Origin: Macrocystis pyrifera
Lineage: Eukaryota; Sar; Phaeophyceae; Laminariales; Laminariaceae
Length of the DNA stretch: 64,000 bases
Assembly (NCBI GenBank): GCA_031763025.1
Contig: JASSKH010000001.1
Span: 14,527,265 to 14,591,264 of the forward strand
Reading direction: 5' to 3'
Below are positions 46,528 to 58,894 of this stretch, one piece after another. Both the position numbers and the translations under genes were made by a program. A model generated the notes under the pieces. It was given only the letters and a program-made list of their open reading frames with translations. It was not told where the DNA came from and did not search any database. Each line of letters starts with the position of its first letter. Position 1 is the first letter of the stretch.

Positions 46528-49500
46528 TACTCACTGGTTTCGTTGCCTCAGTCATCAGCCCATCGACCACGCATCCCTTTCGAGACGGCGCGCTACTCCT
46601 ACTTCTGGTAAGAGACACCTACAACATTTGGGCGCTCCCCACGTTTTTTCCGTTTATCTCACAAACAATTCTGGTCTACCTTATCCCCTTCCCGTTTTCG
46701 CCTTTTGTGGCCGCCATCTATCTCCTACGATATCGATCGTTTTTTTTCGTCATTTGTCTACTTGAGGGGGAACGTATAAATCAGGAGCAAATATGCTTTT
46801 ATTACAGGGGTCCATAGTTAACGGGACCAAATTTTGTTAGTAAAAATAGGAAAATATATATGTTTTTATGTACACCATAGGTCCTGTTAACTATGGACCC
46901 CCGTAATAGTAAAAATACTGGAGTATATAAGTTGTTGCGTATATAATGGGGGCCTGATAAATATGCCCCCACGCAACGGAACCGGAAAGAGGGGGGCATC
47001 TCGACGCAGAGAAGGGTACGGCATCTGTTTCTTCTCTTTGTGTTTCTTATCACTTCGCAAAACCAGAGCCCAATCGCGAGCGCGCTTCGTATTACAGCAG
47101 TAATATAGTACCGCTCTGTCCCATAATATAAGAACCATTTTTACACTAATTGTTAAACCAAAAGGTGATTGTATTTCGGGACAGAGTGATGTAGGTTTTA
47201 TCTACCACAGCACCGAACATCAGGGCGAGCGACAGGATGGCAAGGGTGACATTTCCCGCAGCAAAGCCAGAGAAGCAAAGACGCCAAAAACACAGCAAAC
47301 AAAAAAAAAAAAAAAAAAAAACTGTGCTGACAAAAAAAAACCAAGCGATCCCACGAACCTCATTTTTTTCTTCTTTCTCTCCTCCCCATGTGTAAATTTC
47401 GCTTTTCTCATCTCTCTCCCTCCTACAAAGTACGCAGTCGTAAACTCAGATTCGGGGTCACATATCAGGCTCTCCTTTCCCCTCCCCACTGCGATTTCGT
47501 GCCTTACGCGTTTATCGCGAGAGAACACTTCAGCCTTTCCTCCCCTCCTCGTCGAACCGCGTCAAATTGCGCCCAACCCACGCTGCGTACGCGCTCTCAG
47601 CAGTTTATTTTCGCTTCCTTTTTTTAGTAAATGAATTCACACAATCTCACCACGGTGGGCTTCGAACTGAAGAAATCCAACCCTATTTTACGGGGGACTA
47701 TGGTAAATAGGACCAAATATTGTTATTACGGGGGTCCATAGTTAACGGGACCAAACTTTGTTATTAAAAATAGGTAAATATATAGTGTTTTATGTATACC
47801 ATAGGTCCTATTAACTATGGACCCCCGTAATAGTAAAAATAGGTAAATATATTGGTTTTTGTGTAAATAGGACCAAACATTGTTAGTAAAAATAGGTAAA
47901 TATATTGTTTTTTTTTTTTTTGTGTTACCGTAGGTCCTATTTAATATAGGTCCCCCGTAACAGACAGCATTCCAGGGTGACCATTAGACCAACGGCGTGA
48001 CCGGCATGTATATAGACGACAGCTCAAGATTGCTGTAGACGAAACCGTAGGTGAAAAAAAACCCACGCGAATCGAAAAAAACGAAACGACGAGTTCATCC
48101 AATACACCCCGCCCCGCACAGCACGCGCAATCGAAGTACAGCAGTATACCTATCCCACGCAGTTCGCTGATTTTTTTTCGATCTTGCAGCCGAAATGTCT
48201 TTTTTTTTTTTTTTTTGTTCAAATAAACTTTTTGAGAAGAAACAAAAACAAAAAAAAGAAAAAAAGAAAAACGACATCATACCTTCTTGTTGCCCTCGCT
48301 CTTGTCCCCGACGATGGGCTTGATCAGCTCCAGGTACGTGTCGCACAGGTCGTACAGCCAGAAGCCGTACGCCGTCTGAGTCACGTCACCAAACCTGCCC
48401 GTCATGTGTCGCGGAATATTTTGAAACAATAAAAAAAACACACACACACACGCACGCACACACACACATCTAAAGCTGCGAGATGAAGAAAAAAAAAAAA
48501 GAAGCTTCATAACTCATACCTGGCGTGTGCAAGCTTTTGGTGTGATACTTCGATCGCAAGGTACCTACCCGAGTATGTCATGACCCAAACCACCAGGTTT
48601 GGTACCCGGGTACCTACCTACCCGAGCATGTAGAACCCAACACGTACAGCAGAATTGGTACCCGGGTACGCCGTCTGAGTCAAGCCGTCAAACCTGCCCG
48701 TCACTGCCGCGTAAATTCGCAGCAGGAGGACCTGGGTCGGTCGCGAGCAAGCACCCCAGGTGCATTTCAAGGGTGGATCTACAGTAGCACCACTCTGCCC
48801 TACAGAATAATATTCCTCCCGGCCAGGTTGGTTCGCAGGGTACTTACTCTGGGGATACTCGGGGTACCTACCCGAGTACTGCCCAAACAATTAGATCTGG
48901 TACCCGGGCAACCCCAACACCTGGCTATAGAGATACGCCGCGTGGGTTTCCACGTCTGTGGTTTGCGGACCCACTCATTGGCCAATTATTTTCTTCTTTT
49001 TTTTTTGGTTGGCGCCCTGGAGAGCGAGAGAGGAAGCCCCTGTCCACACTTTGCTTCTCAAGTTTTTTCGTGTACCGGTTCGAACCCGGTTCGTTTCTTC
49101 CACCTTAGTCGGGCCTGTCTCTGTCTTTTACCGTCATTGGCCACTTCTTCCCTCCCGCCTCATCCACACACCGCACACAGCCACGATGTTCCAGGGCAAA
49201 GCGAAAACGGGGACAACCAAGCCATTCAAAAGCCTGAGACTATAAGGGTAACGATGTTGATTTGTGCAAACGGTATGAAGACTCCTCCCCCAGGTGGCTC
49301 TCTCTCTCTCTGTATATATATATATATATATATATCTCCGTCGCACCGAATCCTCCTCCCGGGATCAAGGTCGGGTCAACATACTCTCGCGCGCCCGAGG
49401 GAGGGAGGGAGGGAGGGAGGGAGGGAGGGAGGGAGCAAGTAGCCTGCTTTGCTGTTGCTACGAGAGCGGCGGGTTAAAATTGGCGCACGACACGCATTTT

Positions 49501-52500
49501 ACACCAGGTATGATGTGGACGTGTGGTGAGCTTAATCAAGCCTTATTGCAGTTTTGAACCCAATCCGCCAGAGGATAAAACATTTAAAAAAAAAAAACTA
49601 AAAAGAAAAAGCATGCGTACATACAGCCGTAGTAGTGGTCTAGTCCCCTCTATACTGCCGGTTGAGTATTACGGTGGTCCATAGTTAACAGGACCTATGG
49701 TACACACAAAAGCCTATATATTTACCTATATTTTTCCACCAAAATTTGGTCCTGTTTACTATGGTTCCCCGTAATAGTATTAGTGCCGGTTGTCCGTTTA
49801 TAGTGCCTGTGGAATCGCTTGACAGAGATGGGATGAACCAGTGTGGGAGTGTGCGGAGTAATTAGTGCCGGTTGGCGATATAGTGCCGTTATTGTTGGCT
49901 GGCGCATATACACCGGTACTATAGAGGGACCATTACCGTGTGTACATACATACAGACATACACACACTGACTCACTTGTACTCAGAGAGGCCGCGGTTGC
50001 ACTCCGAGACGGCAACGTTGAGCCTCGACAAGATCCAGCGGTCTCTTGGCGCTGCCGATTCTCGTGCCTGCAAAAAAAAACAAACAAATACAAGCATGCT
50101 TGTCATTGCGATACCACCATACCAGGTGTGCAGAGGACCAAAAAAAAAAGAAAAAAAGACAAAGCGACGCCATACTCACTTCCACAAAGGTTTAAAACGA
50201 ACAAAAATAAATTAGTTCGGTGGGATTAGGGGACGAAATTATGTACCAGGTACGAAAAACTACTTCATTTTTTGAAGTATTTTATATTGCTTGGTTTCAG
50301 TGTAGCCCCCCTTGCGCGGGTCTCGAAAATGGGCAAACAGATTTTAACGTAGTGAGGATACGGCGTTTTGGTTGCGGGATACCCGAAAACGAACCCTCAG
50401 CTAGTTAACTTTACGCCGACGGCTGATGCAGACCTTCTTTCTCTCACAAAAAACAAAACCTGTCAGGCAGCAGCGGTCGCTCGTCGAAAAACGCTGGGAA
50501 AGCAGCGCTCAGGACAGCAGTGAACTCGCAGACAATAAACACGGGACGATTGAATGTTTTTACTGGTGTACGTAACGAGAACACGCGATGAAAAAAAAAA
50601 AAAAAACCACAAAAAGCTAGACGGGCAGAATATACCGCTACGTTTGTCTAATTAATAAATACCCTGGTAGTAGACAAACAATCGTCTGGCGCTACATGCG
50701 CCTTGGAGCACGACGTAAGAAAAAAAAAGGATCGGAAGGAGACTCTCAACCTTCTTAGTACCGGAGTCCCGTTTTGGGGACAAATCACTTGGAATTAGAC
50801 AAGTTTGTCCCCAAATCGGGACTGCGGTACTAAAGGGGTTAACAATTTCAGCGAGAACGTACAGAAAAAACTTGGGGGGGGAAAACGTGCCTGGTACGAA
50901 GTATATACCTACAGCAGTAGAAGCTTCAATCCGAGAACACAGAACGTTCAAGCAGACAACGACCAGCCAATTAGCACAATCAAGAGTATTCAACCATTCG
51001 ATCCGCCAACACAACAACCAAAGAAAAGCCATGCACCAGCCCCTAAAAAATAACGCCAACCAGATGATGCGCTAACTCTATTAATGCCGCAGTCTCGTTT
51101 TGGGGAGAAAGTACTTTATTCCGGGGGACCATAGTAAATAGGACCAAATATTGTTAGTAAAAATACGTAAATATATAGATTTTTAAGCATACCATAGGTC
51201 CTATTAACCATGGATTCCCGTAAATAGTAATCGAGTGGTTTGTCTCATAAACGGAAATGCAGCTTGCGGTAAAAGGAGTAACGCAACAATAAAAAACCGC
51301 CACCAGCCAATAAAACGTAGTCTGCGATATGCACAATCATACCGACCCATCCGCCATCACCCAATCAAAATATGTCAAACCGTTCGAGGGGCCAACCAGC
51401 CATCAATCAACCAGCCCTTCTAAATTAGCACAAGTAGTCGATCCGCCAACAGAACAACCAGCGAGGCCAGCTCGAGGTTTATTTGAAAAAACAAAAGGCC
51501 ATCCATCAATCAGCCAATCACACGCAGTCAACTACCGAAGAAACCAGGGAGCCATCAGCCAATAAACAAAGCCAACCACTGAAGAGCCACGCAGCCATCA
51601 GAAGATCGAAATATGTCAACCATCTGAACGACCAAGGGCCATCAGCCAATCACATTGAACACGCTGCATCGCACCTCGATGAGTTCGTTGGCGAGGTCGA
51701 GCGACGGAGTCATGTCGGTGAGGTAAGTGAGGGCGAATCGTACGGCGTTCCAGAGCTTGTTGCAGAAGTTGCGGTATCCCACCACCCTCGAGATGTCCAA
51801 GTTCACGTCTCGGCCCTGGATGATGAAAAAAAAAACACGTACAACAGAAAACAAGTACCAGGTATCGAACACAAGAACATAAAAAAAAATAACAAGAAAA
51901 CGAAAACAAACCACGACAAAAAACAAAAAGAACAACTTCGAAAATCACAAAATTATATAAACAAAATAACAAAAAAAATATCACAAAAAAATACAAAAAA
52001 AACAAAACAATGAACGGAACATGAGATCATCGGAATCACACCAACACACACACCACACACGCATTACACACAAAACACGAGCACTACGCATATACGAGCG
52101 TGTGCGTGCGCCAAAGTTTGCATTTACCGACCATCGTCAGTTATCCCCCCCCCGAGGGTCTACGGTCTTACGGCCATGCAGAATAAAGAGTACACCCACC
52201 CCCCCTCAATTCCGTCTCGAAAAGGATGGGTGGTCAATGGTCAAGTGTCTGAGGCAAGCAACACATGAGTACCCCCCCCCCCCCCCCCCCCCCCCCGGCC
52301 TCTATGGTCATACGACTACGGCCATACATGACATCAATTACACTCCCCCCCCCCCGCCTCTATGATCATACGACTACGGCCATACATGACATCGATTTCA
52401 CTCCTCTCCCCCCCCCCCCCCCCCCCATCTCCATCCCGCCTCCAAATACAAAAAAATATATATACCAACGCGCACACCTGTACGGTGTAGGCGAGGAGGC

Positions 52501-55159
52501 CGAACCGGAGAGCGTCTGCGCCGCACTCGGGAATACCCTTCGGGAAGTCCAGCTGCTGGCCCTCCTTCGCCTGGAGGCGCGGAGGGCAAAGCGCGAGAGC
52601 GATGGTCGGAAAATAATAGAGAGGAAGGGGAGAAAGAGGAGAGGAAGGACGGTGGAGGGAGGAGGGGAGGGACGGGACGGGACGGGACGGGGGAGGAGGT
52701 GAAGGTGGAGGAGGAGGAGGTGGAGGAGGAGGAGGAGGAGGAGGAGGAGGGGAGGAGGAGGAGGAGGAGGAGGAGGAGGAGGAGGAGAAGGAGGAGGAGG
52801 AGGAGGAGGAGGAGGAGGAGGAGGAGGAGGAGGAGGAGGAAGAGGAGAAGGAGGAGGAGGAGGGGTTAGAATCGGGGTAGGGTTAGGGTTTAGAGTAATA
52901 ATCAAGTGTAAATCATTGGGTCGACCGTACCGGTATCCCACGGACAACAAAATACCAGGTAAGGTAACAACAAGGCTACAACTACTATACACTACTACGG
53001 GGGACCACAGTAAATAGGACCTACGGCACACACAAAAACCTATATATTTACCTATTTTCACCAACAATATTTGGTCCCATTTACTACGCCCCCCCTCCGT
53101 AATACCACCATTTACAACAAGCAGCAGCGACAGCAACAACAACACCAACCACAGCCTAAGCAGCAACAGCGACAACAGTCTTAAACCGCAACATCAACAA
53201 CAACTAAAGGCGGCGACAACCCCCCCCCCCCCCCCCCCCCGTCCCTCCACCACCATCAACGACATCCCCTCCTCGACCCCCATCACCACCACCACCACCA
53301 CCAACACAAACTATTACGGGGGTCCATAGTTAACAGGACCTATGGTGTACATACAAACCTATATATTTGCCTATTTTTACCAAAAAAAATTGGTCCCGTT
53401 AACTATGGACCCCCGTAATAATACAGAGGCGTGGTACAAGAGGGGTAGCACTTTTGGGGGGGGGCTAAATTTTCGTTTCAAATGTCGCGGTTCCTTATAT
53501 ATATATGAGCCACACCCGTCGGGATGCCATTCTTGTTCGGCAACATGAAGGAATGCTCTGCGTCCCCAGCGTAGGCCTTGGGATGGTTCATCGGGGTGCG
53601 GGGTGCGCTTTTTAATAATTTTCATAAAAATCCGTCAGAGCTTCTTAAAGGTCAACCGAGGGGGTCTCGCAAAAAAAAAAAATGTTCACCTCTACTATCT
53701 GCAGCATGTGTCTACCGTAATGTTAATATAACTCAAGTGTCAAGCCATATTCCCAGTGTAGGCCTTGGGATGGTTCATGGGGGTGCGGGTGCACTTCTTA
53801 ATAATTTTCATCAAAATCCGTCGGAGCTTCTTAAGGTCAACTGAGGGGTCTCGGAAAAAAAAAAAGTGTTCACTTCTACTATCTGCAGCATGTGTCTACA
53901 GTAATGTTAATAAAGCTCAAGCGTCAACCCATATTCCCATTATAGGCCTTGGGATGGTCCACCGGGGTGCATTTTTTAATACCTCTCATCGAAATCCGTC
54001 CGAGCTCCTTAAGGTCAACTGAGGGATCTCAAAAAAAAAAAACGTTCACTTCCACTATCTGTAGCATGTGTCTACAGCAAAGTCAATAACCCTCAAGTGT
54101 CAACCCATATTCCGTTTGTGGGTGACTTATTAATAGTAATTACTTGGTAATAGTGTAAAGCTTCTTAAGGTCAAACTGAGGGGTAGAAAAAATGGTGCAT
54201 CTCTGCTATTACGGGGGTCCATAGTTAGTAGGACCTATCGTATACATGAAAGCTATATATTTACCTATTCTCAACTAAAAATAGTTGGTCCTGTTTACTA
54301 TGGCCCCCCCCGCAATATTTGTAGCATGCGTCTACAGTAGTGTTAATACAGCTCAAGTGTCAACCCATAGCGTACCTTCTGGATCTCCTTGACGGGCAGG
54401 TTTCCCTGTTCGAGCTTCTTGTGGAGCGTGTCCAGGTTGCACCCGTAGATGACCTTTGTTCAGCCAAAAAAAAAAAAAAAAAAGACACGCACGGAATATC
54501 CCACCGACCCCCCCCCCCCCGCACAAGAAACGGCAGACACGAGAGCGAAACGGGGGTGAAAAAAACGAACATCTACAGAATATCAGGGGGCAACAGCAGC
54601 AGCAGCAGTAGTACCAATTATATCTGGAGCGGGATACAGTTCGCGGATAGTTTTGTCATGAAAAAAACAGTACACAGCAGCAGTGCTCTTCGGAATATAA
54701 TTTCGACCGAAACGAAATTGGAAACAAGGGCCAAGGGGAGGGGGTAAGAGGAAGGGTGATCTCACCGTACCTCCCTTCCCCCACCCTCGTACAAAAAGCG
54801 AACATGGCAATCGATCACCTCAAGCGGGTCGACGACGTTCCCGAGAGCCTTGCTCATCTTGCGGCCGAACTTGTCCCTGACCATGGCGTGCAGGTAGACC
54901 GTCTTGAACGGGAGCAGGTCGGTCAGCTCCAGGCTCATCATGACCTAATACCATACACACCAAGTATCACAAGCAGCTCGCGAAGATGAGGTTCGAGGGA
55001 AAAAAAAAAAAATCAATGTCACAGACGAGGTGTCTTCTTAATCTTTAAAAAAAAACACCACGTGTAAGCGCGTGGGGGGGGGGGGGGGGGGGAGGCTTGA
55101 ATACTTGTAGACATGATGGTAACTACATTTATCAAACGCAGGGGGCACGGGGGGGGGCA

Positions 55160-55194
<35 letters not shown>

Positions 55195-55412
55195 CTCATG
55201 TGTTGCTTGCTTTACAGTCATTTAACGACGCATCTCTTTCGAGACGGACCACGGGGGGCCATATTGACGAGATACAAGACACACGCACAAGCCCCCAAGA
55301 TTCAAGGCACAAGGTCCTTACAAACGAGACATTACAAGACACGACGTACAAGAAAAACCCTCGCGACCCAAGACCCCCCATCCCACCTCCTTTGTTCCTT
55401 TTTAACCCTTTC

Positions 55413-55454
<42 letters not shown>

Positions 55455-58400
55455 TGCTATCTCACCATCCTGGCCACCCAGAAGAACAGGATGTCCATCC
55501 CGTCTCAAGCAGGGTGGTCGGGAAGAAGGCCTTGAGGTCCTCGCTGTCAACGTTAGGCCAGCCGAACACGGAGAAGGGGAAGAGCCCCGAGCTAAACCAG
55601 GTGTCTAGCACGTCGTCGTCCTGGGCCAGGCACACCTGTCGTTACCATTTACATATATACACATAAGGTCAGAAAGGGGCCGACCGACGAAAAAAAAAAA
55701 AAAAAACGGGGAGCCGACCGACGAATAAGAAGAGCGACCGACGGACATACGTAGGGAGGGTTCGGCGGGGGGTTGGAGGTGAGGGTTTAAGGGTGAGCGG
55801 GGGGTTCATTTAAAAGGTCAGAAAGGACCGACCGACCAAAAAAAATGGGGACCGACGTATACAGGAGGGGTTGGGTTGCAAGCGAGGGTAAAATGGGGTG
55901 AATGGCGGTTTAATTCAATGGGCCAGAAAGGACCGGCCAACGGAGAAATCGAGACCGACGGATATAGGAGGGTTGGGTAGAGGGAGTTGGAGGTGGGGGT
56001 AAAGGCTGAGAGGGGGGGGGGGGGGGGGTGGGGGGGGGGGGGGGGGGTGGGGGGGCGTGAAGCGGAAACGGAATTGGGAGGGGGGGGGGTGAGAGGCAGC
56101 ACATTTGTCAAAGGGGAAAAAAAAAACGAGACGGTAAGTGGCGTTCGACGAATGTTAATTACCGACGAACAGGAGGGTTGGATAATATAAGGGGTTGGAG
56201 GAGGGCGTGGAGGGGAATTGGTGGGGGTGGGGGGGAGCAGGAGGGGTGGAGCGGGGGTGAGATGGGCGTGGGATTTGGTGGGTGTGAAAGTGGAGGTCGG
56301 GACACGAGGGGGGTGGGAGAAGAGGGGGACGGAGGAAGGGGGGATCGGTGGCATGGGCTGCGAGGGTGGGGGTCCTTGTTATCGCCCCCTGCTTTCGGTT
56401 TTTCTGGTGTGCAGTAGTGCATCCGAGGAAGTAAAACACTAAATAAAGCGTCAGGAAGACAAGGCTTCTCTCTGGAAGCATTCAATACTCGCCGTGGGTC
56501 GTGATGGCGGTCCATCGCTTCACCCACAACGGCCTCACATGATACGATATGACGCAACAGGCCAACACCAAAATGACCCCCCCCCCCCCCCCCCCCCCAC
56601 CCCTCCGGTATCTCGTCGCAAACCGCACCGCACCGCACCTTGTCCGCTTCCACGCCCAGAATGGCGGCCCCCCGCCTTATCCTTAGCCTCCGATTCGTTC
56701 CGGGCCACCACCCATCGGTTCTTGTTCGCCATGTCCCCCTAACACCGCCGCGAGGAAAAAGCGAAAAAAATATCATAAAAAACGAAACGAAACCGCTGAA
56801 GCCAGCGAGGCGTGCGCCTCCTGGGGTTGGGGGGGGGGGGGGGGGGGGGGGGGGGGTCTTGCGGACGAATAATATTAGCACTCCATATTCATACCGGCGA
56901 GGTGTGCTACGTAATGTAGCTGCGGTAGGATTGCGCACCCGTATTCGTTTTTCTCAACGCTCAGGCTCACCTGCGCGAAGTTTTGTCCCTCACCCGAAAA
57001 ACTAAATCTATAGTAAAAAAAAAATGAAGAAAAAAAAAAGTACCCGGTCGACATCATCCGAGGAACACTCCCTACCGTAGATACAGGTATCATATGATAT
57101 GTACAACGAAAAAAAAACAAACTTTTTGTATGTGTATATGCATTTAGCACCGCTTTCTCTTCATATTGATGTACAAAAGGTCCTAATATTTCCGCCCATA
57201 CCGGTATATACTACTGCTCTTAAAACACCACATATCGATAATGGAGACGGGTGCTACAACTACAAGGGCAGCGCACTTTTTTCGGGCATAAAAAAAAATA
57301 TTTAAGACAGACTGCGCTCCAATCTCTTCGTCGGAATACCATTGACGTTTGTTTTTTTACGATCTTATTCGTGATGCGCCCTGGCTTCGATATTTCGCAT
57401 CGGGCTGCAAATATGCTCTCGTTTTTTTGCATAAAAAAAAATCAGTTTTGGTGTGGGGTATACATAAAGCTCCCATACTATATATTTTATCAAATACGAA
57501 GCCCCAGAAAATGTCGGGGCTAGCACGGGGGGGGGGAGGAACCGTAGCAATCAGGATAATCAAATATGCTGGATAAGCGCGGCCATGTTAGTTAGTTCGG
57601 TTTGCCCACTCGTTTTCATTTTGTGCGCGCCATCTTCGTCTCGTATTTTTTAAGGAGGTGGCAAGTGTCGAGCTTCCCAGTCGTATTTCGATTTTCTATG
57701 GTTTTGCGGAACTTCCTATTTCGGGGGTCCATAGTTAATAGGACTTTTGGTATACATGAAAACCTATATGTTTTGCTATTTTTACTAACAATATATTTGG
57801 TCCTATTTACTGTGGTCCTCCGTAATAGGACGCTAGCACCTTTTTTGTGTGACCACGGATTCCTTAATACGGGAGTAAACGTGAAAAAAAAACAACAACA
57901 ACAACAACAACAACACGCTTCGTAAAAATTCTGCAATATATAGGTTTCGTGGACATGATGGACCCTGAACACAATGTCCCCCGGAATACCCCTCTACCAG
58001 AAATACACGGGGGACCATAGTAAATAGGACCAAATATTGTTAGTAAAAGTAGTGATATTTATATATATATATAGATGTATTTTTTTTGTGTGTGTACCGT
58101 AGGTCCTATTTAATATGGTCCTCCGTAATAGGCTGAAATGTGCTCCATATATATTCCCCTACCGCGGAACGCCTCCGGTGTATACGTAACCCCGGGCTAT
58201 GAGTGGGCGGTCGCTCCCCCCACCCGAGCTGAAAAAAAAAAAACACGCATTATTTTACGGCCAGGGAGCACAACGCACCGATGCTGTCTCTCTCCACAAC
58301 ACGCCACCGCGCTGGAGTCGGGTTGTACAAGCTTTTGATCAAGAACCACGCAAGTGCCTTCGGTCGCAATATGCTACACGGGCAGTCCGATTGGGAAACA

Positions 58401-58860
58401 CGGCCGCGTATGGAACACCGGGGAGAGAACACGAGACCCGGCGGCGCTATGTAGGCTGAGGGTGTCGAGCACAGCACAGCACAGCACGGCACAGCACAGC
58501 ACGGCACGGCACGGCACGGCACGGCACGGCACGGCACGGCACGGCACGGCACGGCACGGCACGGCACGGCACGGCACGGCACGGCACGGCACGGCACAGC
58601 ACAGCACAGCACAGCACAGCCCCCACACCACATCTCACGTCACATCCCAATCCGACCCAACATCGAAAAAGATGTATAGAGAGGGAGCAAGAGATAAGAG
58701 GCAGATAGAGAGAGGCGTGTTTCACCTGGTCGACAGGCTTCTCGCCAGCGACGGTAGCGAAGTAGGCCGGGATGCGGTGCCCCCACCACAGCTGTCGCGA
58801 AATGCACCTATTCATACCGGCACAATGACAATAGCGAAACACGGCAGCGGGGGGACATAA

Positions 58861-58894
<34 letters not shown>

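Noticed and set aside
46436..46765. Gly-rich frame across the 46-base G run
   Set aside because: The poly-Gly is the LINE tail; the rest is the reverse strand of the LINE.
49060..49105. Possible tRNA T-arm (CCGGTTCGAACCCGG)
   Set aside because: A good stem-loop, but no matching acceptor stem, D-arm or anticodon arm upstream.
52880..52892. Interstitial telomere repeat (GGGTTAGGGTTTAG)
   Set aside because: Only about two units; chance occurrence next to a purine tract is likely.
52366..53175. 269-residue minus-strand frame with long Pro/Leu runs
   Set aside because: Translation of (GGA)n and poly-C; overlaps a synthetase exon only in a wrong frame.
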